The notes: generated by a model from the sequence alone, not told the origin. DNA of 64,000 nucleotides from Eremophila alpestris peregrina (GCA_009792885.1 WMCF01000012.1:14905183-14969182); one strand, 5' to 3'. Shown: positions 28,101 through 43,100, counted from the stretch's first letter. A program made the numbers and translations.

Positions 28101-31100
28101 GGTTTGGAGTGTATAAGTAATACAACAGTTGAAGCTGCAAAGTTGCAGCATGATGGTTTGATCCTGGCTGGATGCCAGGTACCCACCAAAACTGCTTTCT
28201 GCAACCAGATGGGGAGAGACATTACAACTGAAGGCCCATGGATTGAGATAAGGAATAGAAGTCACTCACTGATTACCATCATGGGCAAAACAGACTAGGG
28301 GAAATGAGTTGAATTTATTGCCAATAAAAAATCAGAGGAAGATAAAGAGAAGTAAAACAAATCTCAGAAACTTCCTCCCCCTACCCCCTGCCCCCTCCTT
28401 TCCTCTTCCTCCTCCCTGTGAGTGGCAAAGTGAGATGGGGAGCAGAGGTTAAAATCAGTTCAACACACATTGTTCCTGCCATGGCTGGGGGAGAGGAGTC
28501 ATTCCCCTGCTTCAGTGTGGGATCCCTCCCAGGGGAGACAGTTCTCCATGAACTTCTCCAATGTGAGTCCATCTCCTGAGCTACAGCTCTCCATGAACTG
28601 CTCCAGCGTGGGTTGCTTTCCACAGGGTGCAGTCTTCCAGGAACAGTCTGCTCCTGCTCTTATTTGAGATCAAGCTTATTCTTTGTCATCATACGTCAGA
28701 TTATCAGCAACAGCAACAAAACCAGGAAATTGGCTGCACTGAGCATGTGTGCTAGAATAATTGATTTACACACTGTTTCATGCAGCTCATGCCTTGTGTT
28801 TAACCTCTCTGAAAAGGAAGCAACATGGGTATTTTCTGTCCTTCCTTCCTTCCTTCCTTCCTTCCTTCCTTCCTTCCTTCCTTCCTTCCTTTCTTCCTTC
28901 CTTCCTGTGATGTAGACAAAATCTACTTTGTGTTATCCTGTCACAATCACTTAGTGTCGCTGCTGCAGGGGAAACATTCCATCTTAATTTCTGGGTTTTT
29001 TCTGTTTTCCTTACCCCTTTCACTTCTTCCTGTTATCATAGTCTTCATACATAGTTCTCTCAATATAATTTTTAGCTTCTGCTTGTGTGAATTCAGAAAA
29101 TGTTCATTTTCTTAACTCTGACAAGAAAGAACAAGAAAGTCTTTCCTTCCTCAAATGCATGATGAAGGATTATTCAAGGCTTCTTCTATCTCCAGTATGG
29201 ATGTCAGAATCTGTGTGTTGCTGTATAACACCATATCAGGGCTTTTTTAAAAAAATTGTTATGATTTTCATTAAATAGTGGCCAAACAGCAAATTATGTA
29301 GTTTCCCAAAAGCATGTCCCATCAATATTGGAGCCTCACTTCTTATAAATGAGTATTGTTTTCCTGGAATCACAATCATGAAGAGGATACTTTCAGCCTG
29401 GGCAGTCTCTTTTACTTACACAGCCAGAGTGATCCTTGTCTTCTGCTGCCCTTTCAGTGTCTCCAGCCCTGCCATCCCACATGTCATACAAGCTGCTGTG
29501 AAATGTATGATTTGTGAGTTTGCTTTAAGCATTTCAGCCATAACCCAGGACAACAGTGATCCTTCTCTGTGAAAAAATCATGGTAGCTGCACCATTTTCA
29601 CGTTGGAAGGTTAGACACCGAAAATGTCCATAACTGCACTATCTGCTGAAAAGATGAAACAATGTCAAGCTTCCAATAAAAGGCAAAAAGTGTAGCCATG
29701 TTCTATGAAAAATAGAGTAAACTTTAGTAGAAAATTCTGGGAAAAAAAAAAAAAGATGCTACAATTAACCACACCATTTGGCTGAAAAGTCAAAAAAAGT
29801 CATACTAGTCCAAGAGCTTGATGAGAAATGTATTTGGGAAGAGTTATATACAAATTGACTTCTTGTACATGTAGAAATATAAAACCTGTTGATTCCTTAA
29901 ATTTCTCTGAAGAAGCAAGATAAAAGAGGTCTAATTTTGCTTTCTGCTTTCTACATAAAACTTTAAAAGCTATTCTTCTGTTGATAAACCAAACCTAATT
30001 CTATTTGTATGAGTGTTTTCTTTATATTATTATTATTACTATTACTATTATTACTATTATTGGTGGGGTTTTTTTATTAAAGACCATAAAATTACTGCAG
30101 CTATATGATAGAATAACACAATGAATCATATTAGAGCTCTAATTGCAGGATCAAATCCAATGATAATAAAGCTGGGGATTTTTAAGAAGGCTGTTAACTA
30201 GATTTATTTCTACAAAAGAGTTGTTTAGGACCAAAAGAGCTTTTGTTTCTTCTCACAAAACTGCCCAAATTTCTCCTTTACATTCTTAATTTTACAAGTT
30301 ACTTGTCAACAAAAGCTGCATCCCAGAACTGCCTCTATTAATGTCTACTGTTTACAGAATATTAACTTTCTCTTTAAAGATCTACTTCCACATGATACTG
30401 GAAGTAGTTTTAAAAAAATTATGATTTATTGATTCCTAAGACCTTTTTTTTATTTGCTGAGATGCACAGCGAATTCAAGTCAGCTAACAAGCTTAGTTAC
30501 CTTTTGCTAACTCTAGTTGCCTGTAGCTGGTCAGAAGTCAGACTTGGAGGTCTTTTTTTGATTCTGTGCCCAGCCCATGGCTACAGGGTTGACCTAGGTG
30601 ATCTTTAGAAGTCCTTTATGACCCAGACTAGTCCATGGTTCTATTTTGTGGCTCTACATACACCAGTACTTAAATGGCTCTGTTCTGTGTGTGTGTCTGT
30701 GTGTCTGTCTGCATGCTTCCAATTTTTTAATCAGAGCCTACACAAACTTGTGCATCATTTCAGAAGAGTGGGAAAATCTGCTCTGCTCAAAATAGGGACT
30801 GTTCTGTATTTCCTGTGTATCATAATTTCAGGATGGAGAGTTTCTCCTTCTCCCATTTACAAAGCATTGCTGCACATATCCTCTTCTACTTCCAGTTTAA
30901 CCCAAAATACAGAGCTAATCAGGACAACAGTGTCACAAATTTGGAGTTTGGTGGATGGATACTTTACTCATTGGCACAGTAAACCTGCATGAGACAGGTA
31001 AAAATAAGATTATTAACTTCAGCAGGCTCTCGAAGGCTTACAAACCTGCCTTGAGCTGTGATTGTCCATGTGGGATACACTTGGGGCATAGCTGCAGGAA

Positions 31101-34100
31101 CTTGCAGCTGGGCCCGTGGCTCCTAGTCATTCCTTAGCTTGGGATCTGATTTCTTAGCATGCCTTCCTTTCAAGTCAGCTCCACTTCTGTGGAATGAGAA
31201 CACCAGGAGTCCATCCTGCCCCGTGTGAACCCCTGAGCTGCATTTTTACACCCCGTAGCATTAATTGGTCTAATATTAGAGACTTCTCATCCTCCTTTAG
31301 TACAGTAGCAAGGAGGATTGTGTGCTGATTTCACAAGATTCTTTTTTTCTACATTTTACTTAGACATGTTATCAGTATGAAAACTCTGAGACAATAACTT
31401 CCAGTAGGAGATTTTTACCAGTGTTTCTGTCTTTTCCTCACACAAGAGGACTGAAAATGCTGTTATTTGCCTGTTTGATGACAAGGTAGAGAAATGAATG
31501 GCCTTTGTTTTATTAATTTTCTACAAACAAGCATAATATGTGTTTCCACCAACCTGCATTATTTTTGAGGTGATTTTCCCCCATGACAACTTCCAGTAAT
31601 ATTTTTCTTCTGCCAAAACTATGACAGAAATCAGGTCCAAAATAGGCAATAATTTGGGGAAAAATATGTCAAGGTATTTGCATAGTGTTGGGATTTCAGT
31701 CTTGTGTAGTTCAGCTAGCTATTTCTGTCTCCTCTTTGTAGTACTTTTTTTTTAATAGTCCATTGAAACCTAGATATCTTCTGCAGAGATAACATTTCAG
31801 AAAGTGCTGAATTCTTAATTTCTGTTGGTAATGTGTTTTTGAACCTGTGTGAGGGTGAACGACTGAATTGCTATTTGAATATTTTTTCTTACATTGTCCT
31901 CACCTACCTCATGTTCTGAAGGTAGCAATGCATAATTTTATTTTCTTGCTGATGAATTTCAGTTTTTCTGAGACAAAAAAAGTAGCTTTTCCCCCAGAAT
32001 GTCATCTTTCCAGCACACAGGAGGGAGTGGGGTGGAGAACCATGATTCATAAGAGTAGTAGCCAAATGCTTAAATTGCTGTCTCATGCCAGGTGGAAACA
32101 TTTATGTGGTGGAGAATGGAACGGAAATGGGATTATTTTGTGTGTGTGAAAGAATCTTCAGTTGCATTATTAGAACTTCCCTGCCCTGAGTTATCAGGTT
32201 TTTACTTTCTGGACTAACAGAGATTAGCACCTCTGCAGAGATACTTTGTTCAGGTCTTTTAGCAGAAACCATACATGCTGTTCTCTGATGCTGACCAACC
32301 TGTGCACTGTGCAGATGTCTTTGACCAGCAGCACTCAGACCAGCTCCCTTTGCTGGCAGCAGAAGGAAAGAGGAACCTTTGTCATTTGGAGGCTTGGCAA
32401 TAATAAGAAATTTAAAAGATCATCTTGGAGATTTCTGAGGGTTTTCTTTCAGTTACCAGGAAGTAATCTCTGTTCATGTATTTCCTCAGTATGCCTAAAA
32501 CCCTGAGTTGTGTAGAGTGGTGCAGTGGCTTTACTGCTGTATGAGGATGGCAGGATGTCTGCAATTGCTGTGCAGTTTTGAGAGACCTCTGCAAAAGAGA
32601 TGTGTGGTTCTCATGGAAGACCTTGGTAAGGGGTCCAGTTACTGTGAAGAGCCAGGACAGGTGTTTTGTGGGCATTTGAGATAGTTCCCTCTGTTATCCT
32701 AACTTTCTTCTCCTAGAGCCTGCATGCACTCCTCTCACACACTGAGAGCCTGGAATACCATATAGACTAGCTAAACTGTTTCAGCAGTAGCCTGGGGACA
32801 TGTAGCCTCTCTCAAGTATTTGAACTGTGAGAGAAGCCTGTTCCTTGATAACACAGATTATGTGACTGCCTCAAGCACCAGAAAATCTTTGCTGGCGCTG
32901 GTGTAACAAAGCCCTGCAGCTGAACCCCCATTGATCCAGCCGACACAGGACCAACTCCTGCCAACAAAAGAGGCCTGTACACCCAACAGAAGAGAGCTCT
33001 GAATAGCAATTTCAAGCATGTCATGAAGTCACCAGAGCTTACAAAGAGTCACAGTCAAATGTAATATGTCACAAGTGTCAATTAAATGCTTTTACAATTA
33101 GTGTTTCATGTTCTGGGAGAAAAGAATAGGTCCAGCAGGCAGAATTTACTCTTGGTTTCTCAAGCACACTGCTACCAGGAAGCTGAGGGGGAGCTGCTTT
33201 GATGAATTTTGTCTTAGAATGGCCTTTGCAATCACTTTCTGATGTAGAGTCTTAATATTCTTCAAAAACTGACATATCTTTCCCCTGGAACTGCTAAGAT
33301 ATCCAGACAATAGATGTGATTCTTCTGGAGAAAAGCAAGTATTTCAGTAATGGTCTGCTAAAAAGCACTAGCTTAAAAAAAAAAAAAAATTTAGGGTTTT
33401 TTTCCTTTTTCTTCAAGAAATACAGGAGCAACTAATTTTTACTCCAACTCATTATGCATATGTAAATCTAAATGCAGCAAAAACCAAAGAAAAGTGTGAA
33501 TGAAATGGTAAGTGAATATGAATAATTATAGAAGCTTCTTTTCTTCCTATTACTGTCTGTTCATAAACTCTTGGAAGCTAATTTTGTTTAAATGTTGCCT
33601 CCTACACAACAGCAGCCTCTGGATTTCTGTGTCATCAGAGAATTAATTAGAGAGAGTTGCGTTCATACATCTGTGGACTCTCCTACGGTGGCTCACACAA
33701 TGGATTGGTTGGTTTTAAATGGCTAAACCTGAAAAATTCAATATTTTTCTTTAATCTTGGAAGATTTCTCCTAATTAAAGTTACATGTAAGGATTTACTT
33801 TTTCCCCACATCCAAGATTTTAGTGCATCTGTAAGGCTTATTTAGAAGTGGTAACTTTAAAATTAGTTGAATAGTTATTTGTTAAGTCAAGGGTAGCTTC
33901 AGAATGAGTTTACATTTATTTTTCCCTGAGAGAAAATTAAGAAATAGAAATTTGTCTTCAGTTCCTTCTACTGCTGGCTGTTTGCTGTTTGCTTGTAGAG
34001 CTTTGGCTGAACCATTGACTCCCAATGTGTTGTGTCTACTGTGCTGGTTGAGTGAGGCTACGTAGGGGTCTCTGTTTAAATATATTAATAGCAGAGAGCT

Positions 34101-37100
34101 CTGCCTAGCTGAGAATGATGGGACAGATTCCAAGCAGGATCTGCAGATTGATTGCAATGGATTAGTGGTAGATAAGGCTACCAGCAGAAACAAATCAACA
34201 AGCTAGCCATGTTTGGTATGTTGGAAGGTGCATCTTAGCCACTTCAGTGGCTGTATTTAACAATCGGGCTACTCATCAGTAACTGAAGGTTGTTTCACAC
34301 TGCCTGAACATTCTGCAGGATACATTCCTCTCTAATACCAAGCAAGTACACTGATTGCACTGGTGCCACTGGGCCTGCTGTTACCAGCACAGTTACTAAT
34401 TGCCTTGCCACTGTGAAAATAATCTGTTGGTATTTGATTATAGTTGGATTGTGGTGCACCTCCACCTGAATTCCCAGGGACCTTGGGGAGTTCTACCTAG
34501 TTCTTCCTGGTGCTGGTCAAGATTGCCTGTGATGGGATAATGTCATGAAGCTGTGCCAGAAAAGTGCTGGGGCTGTAAAATGCCAAGCCAAAGGTGTTGG
34601 TGCACTGAAGGGCTGATACCTCCTCAGCAGGAGCTGCAAGTCCCCATGTTACAGACACCAGCCCAGTTCCAGTTTTCTGTACAGGCTCAAGCTTGTTCTC
34701 TCCCCAGTAATTTGAAGAGTAGAGCAGCTCTTCATGCTGATTCTGTGAAACAGGATTTTGAACCCAGTTGAAATGATGGCTCTGATCCAAAACTTTTTTC
34801 AACTGAGCAGTGACAATCCACACAAGTCCCATATTGAGCCCCACATTAGTATCTATGTGAAGGGCAACTTTGTTTTTTTCCAGATTCTCAGAACTTCTTG
34901 CATTTGAACTGCAGACATGCCCTTTGAAAAACAGAGAGATTTATTTATAATTGGCTAGATTTGCAAGCTTGCTTTATTACATTATTTCCTGCCCAGGATT
35001 TCTTAATACTGAATAGAAATTATTATGAAAACTTCTTACTTCAGGGCATTTCCAGACTAGCAGGGCTGAAGCAGAACCTGTCATTGCTGGTCCAGTTTTA
35101 TTTCTGGAAAAATCTGCTAAACTGAGCCAGAGTTCAAGTCCACAAGGGGAACACATGCACTTATAACACTCATGCACGCACTCAGTGAGTTAGTTCCAAC
35201 TCCTGTTGTGGGACTTTTAGCCCAATGCCTTTAAACTACACACAAGCAGTTGATCTGCTAACTTGATAGCCATCTCCTTTCTTGCAGGATCCTGTAAAAA
35301 TTATTTTGCCATGTGTCTCAGAGTCAGGAATATCCTTATTTTTCTGTTTTGTCAACTCATGGGCTGTCAAGTGGAGTAAGGGGGGGGGGGGTTGGGGGGG
35401 GGGGGGGGGGGGGGGGGGGGAGAGGTAGGGAGAGTCAAACTCAGCATGAAGTCTGGGACTTCAGCCTAAAATGTAATATGGAATCTTTACCTCTGAGTAG
35501 AACTGTGGTACCTTGTGCCAGAAAAACAATACAGGCTTGGCCAACTAGGGATTAGCTGTTATTATTCTGGCTTTTTGTTGCTAGACTTTCTATGCAAAAC
35601 ACATAAGGAGAATAAAAAATCAGGTCACTTTAGAGGTGGTGAAGAAGAGCTGGGCAGGCAGTTGGTACTCACTTGTGATTTTGTCACTCTGGTACTACAT
35701 GGCTGACATTTTCCATATATTGAGAGACCTCCAGAGCTCTGCAAAATCTGCCTTTACTGCTTTAAGGGCATTTAAGCACAATAGCAATAAGCTTCATAGA
35801 AGCACCTTTAGAAACACACAAGAGCTTCATCCAAAACTTACAAGTACATGGTCTTGATTTTAATGGAGTTTGGATTAGCTTGTCGGGGAACTTAATGGAG
35901 CTGCCTCTGACATTTTGTGTGGTAACAATGTGCAGTTCAAGCCTCTGACCACACTTCAGCAACTTGAAACTCAAAAGATTTCAGTGAGGAAAGTCTGTGC
36001 TTACCCGGATTTAAGAGGAGGAGGTTTAACATGTAATAGAAATGAGTATGAAAACTGCTTACTTCAAAAAATTTCCAGGCAAAATTTGTTGTAGTAATCC
36101 ATTTTCATTCCTAGTGGGGGCTTCCTTCCCAGACCTTTATGGATTGAAAAAGACTTTAACTCCCTAAACCCCCCAGTATATATTAAGATCAGAGCTAGAA
36201 TGCATTGGAAAGGGAAGTTTTTATCCCACAGAAACTTCAGAATTTCAACATTGGATCCAGCTTCAAACCAGGACAAGGAGTTGACATTTCAAAACTTTTT
36301 AGAGAGTGAAATATTCCCTAGACTTCTGATTCAAAAATGTCATTATTTTATTTCAAACTGTGTCCCCCAAACCATTACTCTGAGCTGCGTATCAGAGGTA
36401 CAGAATCCTTATTGTTCCCTTTGCTTTCCATGCTGATGAAGCAGCATCTTCCATGGTGCTTATTTTCATGATGACGTCCTCAGCCACCTCTTGTCAGGTG
36501 AATATGCCCATAGGTCTTGGCAGATTTTCTAGTTCTGCAGTCCAAGTGAGTCTACTCTTCTTGATAGCTGGCCTCTTCTAGCGTCTCACATCTTTGACAT
36601 CTCTGATAACAGACATTTTGAAACCTTCCCTCTGTGTTTTGTTTGAGCTATGGGTGGATGCTGAAAGAAACAGTTTTGCCTTCCTGTTCCTTGTTAACCC
36701 TTTGCAGATTTCTGGGGGAGTGGTGACATATTTTGATGGACAGTGAAAATAATGTTATGGAAATGACATGTTCTCAACTCAGCCAAGCTTCTGTTTCTTC
36801 TGCTCAGAGACAAAAGATACTGTTCTCATGAACTGTGTATTTTTTCAGGAGCACTTTAATATTTCCTTGTCTGATCTTTTGCTGTCCTAAGATTCCAGCC
36901 TGCAAAATGTTTTAATGTACGAGCTACTAAAAACTAATATAAGAGATCTGGAGTAGTGTTTTTCATTTTAAAGCATCAGTGACTCCATTTCAAACACTAG
37001 CAACCTTTCTAGTGCATGTGATTACCTTCAAAAGAAGGAAGAATTTCCCAAGGTAGTGAAAAAAAGAAAAGAAAAAAAAGAAAAAAGTGAACTTGGGAAC

Positions 37101-40100
37101 ACTTTTTATTTTAGGCATTAGTTAATCACTCCTAAGTTTTTTTTTTAATGAAAATTTCATGCATATTCCCAGAGCTCTGCATATCTATTTAGACAGATAA
37201 TCTAACAGAGTAAAAAAAAAAAATCTCTGCAGAGACCTTAGGGAGAAATAGGTAATTCATTTAATTTCATCAAAACTTTTAATTGCATAAAATTATCTGA
37301 GACACTGCCAAATCCAGTAAGGTTAATATACATTTTGTACATACCACAGAAATGTTAGTAATCACAAAGGTCTCCATACTTCCACTTTGCTCATACTTCC
37401 ATTTGAGACACAGCATTTCAACAGAAGTAACATTTTTAGGCTGTACACTGGTAATGGCTGTCCAACTCAAAAAAAAAAAAAAGAAATAAACCACAATATA
37501 ACTGACTTCCTTTCACACCTGAGATTTTCCCGGTGGTTTCCTCCACAAGTTGTGACCTAGCTCCAAACTGCTCCGTTTATAAATTAACTTTAATCAGGGT
37601 ATAGCCCATGGCAACATGTGAGCTGATGATACATAAAGTTAAAAATGCTTTAAAGCAGTAAATGCTGTTTTTTGAAATTGGTTACCTCATACCTGGATTT
37701 AAGATCCAGCCTTTTTCCTGTCCAAGCACTTCACATACTCATTTTAAAATAGGCAAAGGCATAAAGATTTGTGGACCACCCTAAACTGAATTATTGTTTA
37801 GATATGAAAGGGCATTCTGACAATTCTGGCATTTCTTCTGTTATCTGGACTCCCCAGGAGGACCCTTCTCACTGTGGGTGCTAGTGATCTCTAATGCACT
37901 GGAAGGAAAATATGATTAGTCATACAGTTTTCAGATCATGCAAGTGATTCTTTTTGCCATCTTGTCTACACAGTGGCATTCATGGAAGTTAAACCATACC
38001 AGTCTGTGTATATCAAAGGTCTTCAGCTCCTGTAGGGATATATTTATTCAGAAATTAAAAAAAAAAAAAAAAAAAAAAAGACGTGAATCTTACAGAGTGC
38101 TATGGATACAGTTTGTAAATCTGCACTTGGAAGTTTTGTATGGAGTAGTCATTGTCAAGATACTTATCTTTGCTTCAGTTTTCTAACCATTATTTGTTGT
38201 AGTGTTTCTTATGTGTTAAAATGTCTATTGCAGTCTTGATATGACTAGCTGTCAAGGAAATGTATCAGTTTTGTGACTCTTACTTCCTTAGGCTTCATTA
38301 ATTCCCTTAGGGGGATCATAATATAATGTGTAAGCATAGGAGGTTTCACCTGGTTCTGACCTGGGACAATTAGGTAAAATTTAAAAAATCATGATATAGC
38401 TTCCATCAAGCTTAAATCTATAATGATTTAAATTAAATTAATGATATTGTCAATATGACAGATAATCAAGGAAACAGCTATTTTGCAGCTAGTAAAATAC
38501 TGATGTTAGAAATCAGAATTGAATTGCTAAAAGAAAATATTGGTTATTAAAAATTTTTATAGATAAATGAAGAGAAAGTGTCAAACCCAGAAGTATATCT
38601 CACCCTAGCAGAGATGTGTAATTCTGCACACTCAAATTTGCACAAATGAGAAATATTAGTCTGAATATTTAAGTGGGCAAGTTACACATACTGCTTTTGA
38701 GTCTTGATGATAAGTGCCCTATTTGCTCCCATTGTTTTCTAGGACCTAGTTCTCTGATTTAAATAAAACTCAGAAATGCGGGAAAATTTAAGGCTGAAAA
38801 AACACTTTATTTAGAATTTCCTGTGTTTATAGATACACTCTCTCTTTGGCTAAGAGCCTTAGCACAAACTCGTTAGAAGTCATATACAAATATTTGTTCA
38901 TTGCTTACTCTGCATGCGAGAATGCTAGAAGGCCTTTCATTTTCTAATACTTACAGAATTATAACACTTTAAGGACTTTCTTAATTTCTTGGATTTCAAT
39001 TATTTAAATGCAAAATTCATAACTTGGATGCAGAACTTAAAGCAAAAGACCAACATTAAAATGTGGTAAACAGGTAGTCCATTAATTAATTTTAAATATA
39101 CTTATTTATAAATTACCATTTGACTCTCCTCAGAATAACAGGGGTTTTGCAAACTGAGAAACCTTGTTTATCTATTCAACTCTTAAAAATTTGAACCAAA
39201 CATTTTGCATGTAGGAATAAAGCCAATTTCAGAGCAAGTAATTGCATTCAAGTAATGACTCTCAATTCTTTTGTTGCAATCATTCCAGCTTTATCTTTAT
39301 CAGATCTTTTACAATGTCTGAACACAGGCATTGACAGTGCGGAATGGGATTATTGTCAAACATAATTAAAACCACATGGCCCCAGCTGCATAGCAGGTAA
39401 AATTTCAGAGCCATGTTACTATTGATCCATGCTGCTCTTTACTTTTATCTATATCTCTGCTTCCTATCTGTCTTTTTATCTGTTTCAGGCATTTTTCTTT
39501 GTGAAACTCTAAGAAGTGAAATTTCTGACCAAGAAATGTTCACAATGCCCTAGAATAACAACCTCCAACAATACTCTTTTCTTCCTCTGGACTGCAAAAG
39601 CCATTGAGTACTAACCTGTTCAGTATCTCTTGCCTGACTTCAGTGCACACTCCCAGCCAGATTTGCTCAGCCTCTTTCATTGCTAAGGTACTTTATGGCC
39701 CTCGAGAGATGCTCAGAGAGAAATTTAGAGTAATTAGTTGCAGAGATGGATTGAGCAGTCAGTTGGTAAGTGCTCACGTTGAACTGCACATCTTTCTTTC
39801 TTGCCAGATTGTTGGCTGTGACCACCAGCTGGGAAGTGCTGTCAAGGAAGATAACTGTGGGGTCTGCAATGGAGATGGGTCCACCTGCCGCCTGGTTCGA
39901 GGCCAGTATAAGTCCCAGCTCTCTGCAAGTAAACGTAAGCTGTTCCTCCTGGTAAAGTGCCACCTTCCCCTTTCAGTGAAGTTTTCATTTCTTGCAAGCT
40001 AGATTTCACTCCACTCTTTCTCAGGTACCTGAATCACCATGGTCAGACTGATTGTCTGATTGTCAGGTGCTTGCCTCTTGGGTCAAAGCAGCCTTGCTCA

Positions 40101-43100
40101 GGCTGTTGGTTGGGTTCTGGAGGTGGACAAAGGCTTGTGGAGAGGTGTCATCAGCATATTGCCCATCTCATCTAGCTAGCTGCTCGTGAAGAGCAGGAGA
40201 GCAGGCTCTTCCAACACCTGTCTGGCTGTACTGTCTGGCTGTGCATAGGACTTAGTGCACACTGCTCTGAACAGAATGGTTTATGCTGCCTGTTTAGTGT
40301 CACGTGTGCCTGTGTGCTCAGCATGGGCACTCCATTCCACGGGGCACTGAGGAACCTAAGTTGTCCGAAAGTGCCTTCACAGGCATGAGAGATGCCTACA
40401 GAAAAGCATGGCCTTTCCTGAATGCTGACCCAGCTTTAACCCAGAGTGCTAAAGTAGCATCAGTGTGCCTCAGTGAGGGGATTAGTTTATCCTGAACCCC
40501 AGAGAGGTTTCTTCAATCTGTTTACAGCACCACAGATGGAACTATAAAGCTTTTGGGGTGAGAGATAGGGTGTGTCTGGTCAGTTTGAAGGTGGGATTAA
40601 AAGGCAAGAGTATTTTCATGCCTATGCAGGCACACCTAACACACATGTGCTAGCCTGAAAACCTGCCCCCAGCCTTAAAGTTTAACCAGACCAGCTCTAC
40701 CATTCTGGAGCAATTTGCAATTCCTGAATAGCACATGACTTTAAAGATTCAAATAGCAGTGTACTATCTGTCGAAGACAGTGTGAGTGTATACCTGTGGG
40801 TTCTATAACTGGGAGAGCTGCTTTTTACAAAAGCTTCTCTCTGTCAAAGAGTAACTGCATTGGTGTGGAGCAGGGCACACAGAGCAGCTGGTAACACAGT
40901 GCAGCTGTATCTGCTGAGGGAGAGGGAGAGTAGGAGAAAAAAAACAGGGGANNNNNNNNNNNNNNNNNNNNNNNNNNNNNNNNNNNNNNNNNNNNNNNNN
41001 NNNNNNNNNNNNNNNNNNNNNNNNNNNNNNNNNNNNNNNNNNNNNNNNNNNNNNNNNNNNNNNNNNNNNNNNNNNNAAGGGAAGGGAAGGGAAGGGAAGG
41101 GAAGGGAAGGGAAGGGAAGGGAAGGGAAGGGAAGGGAAGGGAAGGGAAGGGAAGGGCAGCTATTTTGCATGAAGCAAAGAAAGGAATAGTCCTCATAAGA
41201 GTTCCAGTGCTGAAGCAGAATTGTACATTAGAGGACAAAGGAAATAATTCACAAAGATTTAGGAATGGAATTTCACCTCATTGTTAAGTTTTCTGCAATG
41301 GCAGGAACAGATTTGGAAATCTCCAGGCCGCTTAAGACATAATAGTGTTTGCTAACTTTTTTGGCAGATGTCTTTTCCTGTAGGAGCAATAATTGTTTTT
41401 TAGTTGCTTTGTGGTAAAAAGGTGCTCATCTCTTCTCTGCTGAGGATAAAGGCACTAATATACTATGCACAGTACTAAAATGTTAGTAAAACACAGTACC
41501 TACTCCCAATTGTTTCCTATTAAATGTCAAGAATGTTATATAGGTAAGAGAGCAGATGACAGAGAGCACAATCTTAGACTGAGACAAATGTGAAAAAAAT
41601 GTTAGAGAATGGATTTTTCAGATACATTTTCCTGTATATAATTGTTATGCAGGGCTAGGAAAATCATAGATTTGTGTGCAGTCTGTATAAACCATGTGGC
41701 ATTATTCACTTCCGTGCTGTAAATATACATGTTTTTATGAAATACTATGAACTTTGAATCTGTGAAAAGTTATTCTTTTTTTAAATTGGGTTTTTTAAAA
41801 TTGTAAAGATACAGTTATTAATCCCCTTCACATCTGTGGATTCATATGAATTCTTTTTTGAGGTTGGCTTCAAAATGATTTATGTAAATGCTGTGAAAAT
41901 TTGAGATTTAAAATGTTGGGATTCTTTCAAAAATCTATTGTGTTCATTTTCTGCATTTATCTTCCCCAGCACAGCTGGCACTTCATCTGTGTCAGCATTT
42001 TGCTTATTTGTCACTATAAACATAAATACACAAAAACATCTGGGATTGGGGCCTGATTTATTTTATTTATCCAGTCATTTAAATGACTGGATTCAATAGC
42101 TAAATTTCAAGTTATCTTTATAAAATAATCCTGTTTTTCTAGAATTATGTCTACTTTATCTGTGGCCCAAACAAGGGATTCAAAACCAGACTGCCATGCA
42201 GCATTAGAAAAATCAGAGGGGAAATGTACATCAGTGACTAAATATCAGCAGAGGTGTTCTTTGGCCTTGCTTGGGATTTTTGTTTCTCTAAGAACAGTAT
42301 TCAATCTTGAGGATTGTTCTAGGGGTTGGACAGTTGACCTTTACTCCAGAGTTGTCCCAATTGTTTCTGAAGATGTTTGTATCTTGAAACACACTCCAAA
42401 CACACTCTTGAGCTCATCATACTAAAGTAATTTTCTCTTGGTGCTCACATCCAGCTCCCTTCTCCCTGTTGTTTATATCATTTCATATATCATGAAAAAG
42501 CATAAGAGAAAGAAATTAATAGAGCTTTTAAACACTTAGCATTTCCTACAGAAACAGCTTCTTCACTATTTATAAGGGTAGTATACATGCCACAGTGGCC
42601 TCAGATTCAGGAATATGGTTAGGCAGAATGTAGTGTGATGTTGAATTATCACCTCCATTTTTATGAAAAAGAAAGCACTTTCATAAGATGAATTACAAAA
42701 AAACCTACAAAAACCTTCATTCATTCCAGAAATACTATTTTTTTCTTAGGTGGTTTGGGTGGTTCTTTAAAAAGTCAACAGAAAATGCATCTTTTTCTTT
42801 TTATTCAATATCTTCTTTAGGGAACTGTGTACATCCTTCCTATGAAGATAAGCTGCATTTAAGCAGGCTTCTTTGTATTCACCAAGAAGCTGGAGAGTTA
42901 GTCCCATAAGTTGTGAGTGCATTCTGCTGATCACCTAGTGCAAAGTTGGTATTTCTCTAAAACAGAACTGACATCCACTAGCAAAGTAGATTAGTTTTAA
43001 AAGAAATGCATAGAAACTATAATGCAGTCTAGATAATCACCTAATTACTCTTGTTATGGCTGTCAGAAATAGATGTGGTTCCAGATTTCCACTGAATGTC

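Larger units (their letters stand above)
23798..39807 (+). other. ADAMTSL1: ADAMTSL1 intron of 16.0 kb
   Basis: The largest intron in the window. It contains a T16 run (23939-23954), a 13-bp hairpin (24.9 kb), a 765-bp sense CR1 (25.8-26.6 kb), an antisense LTR-type repeat (28.15-28.67 kb), (TTCC)n (28.8 kb), a TTA/CTA repeat (30.0 kb), a CR1 tip (30.6 kb), A15 (33375-33389), a long G run (35.4 kb) and A23 (38057-38079). I see nothing recognisable in 30650-35375 or 38085-39800. Confidence 0.9.

Noticed and set aside
28787..29115. Repetitive frames of Lys-Glu-Gly-Arg or Phe-Leu-Pro-Ser type
   Set aside because: They are translations of the (TTCC)n microsatellite.
39667..39963. 98-codon antisense frame over exon d
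   Set aside because: Shadow of the conserved sense exon.
40825..41238. Long frames running through the N gap
   Set aside because: Kept open only by Ns and the GGGAA repeat.
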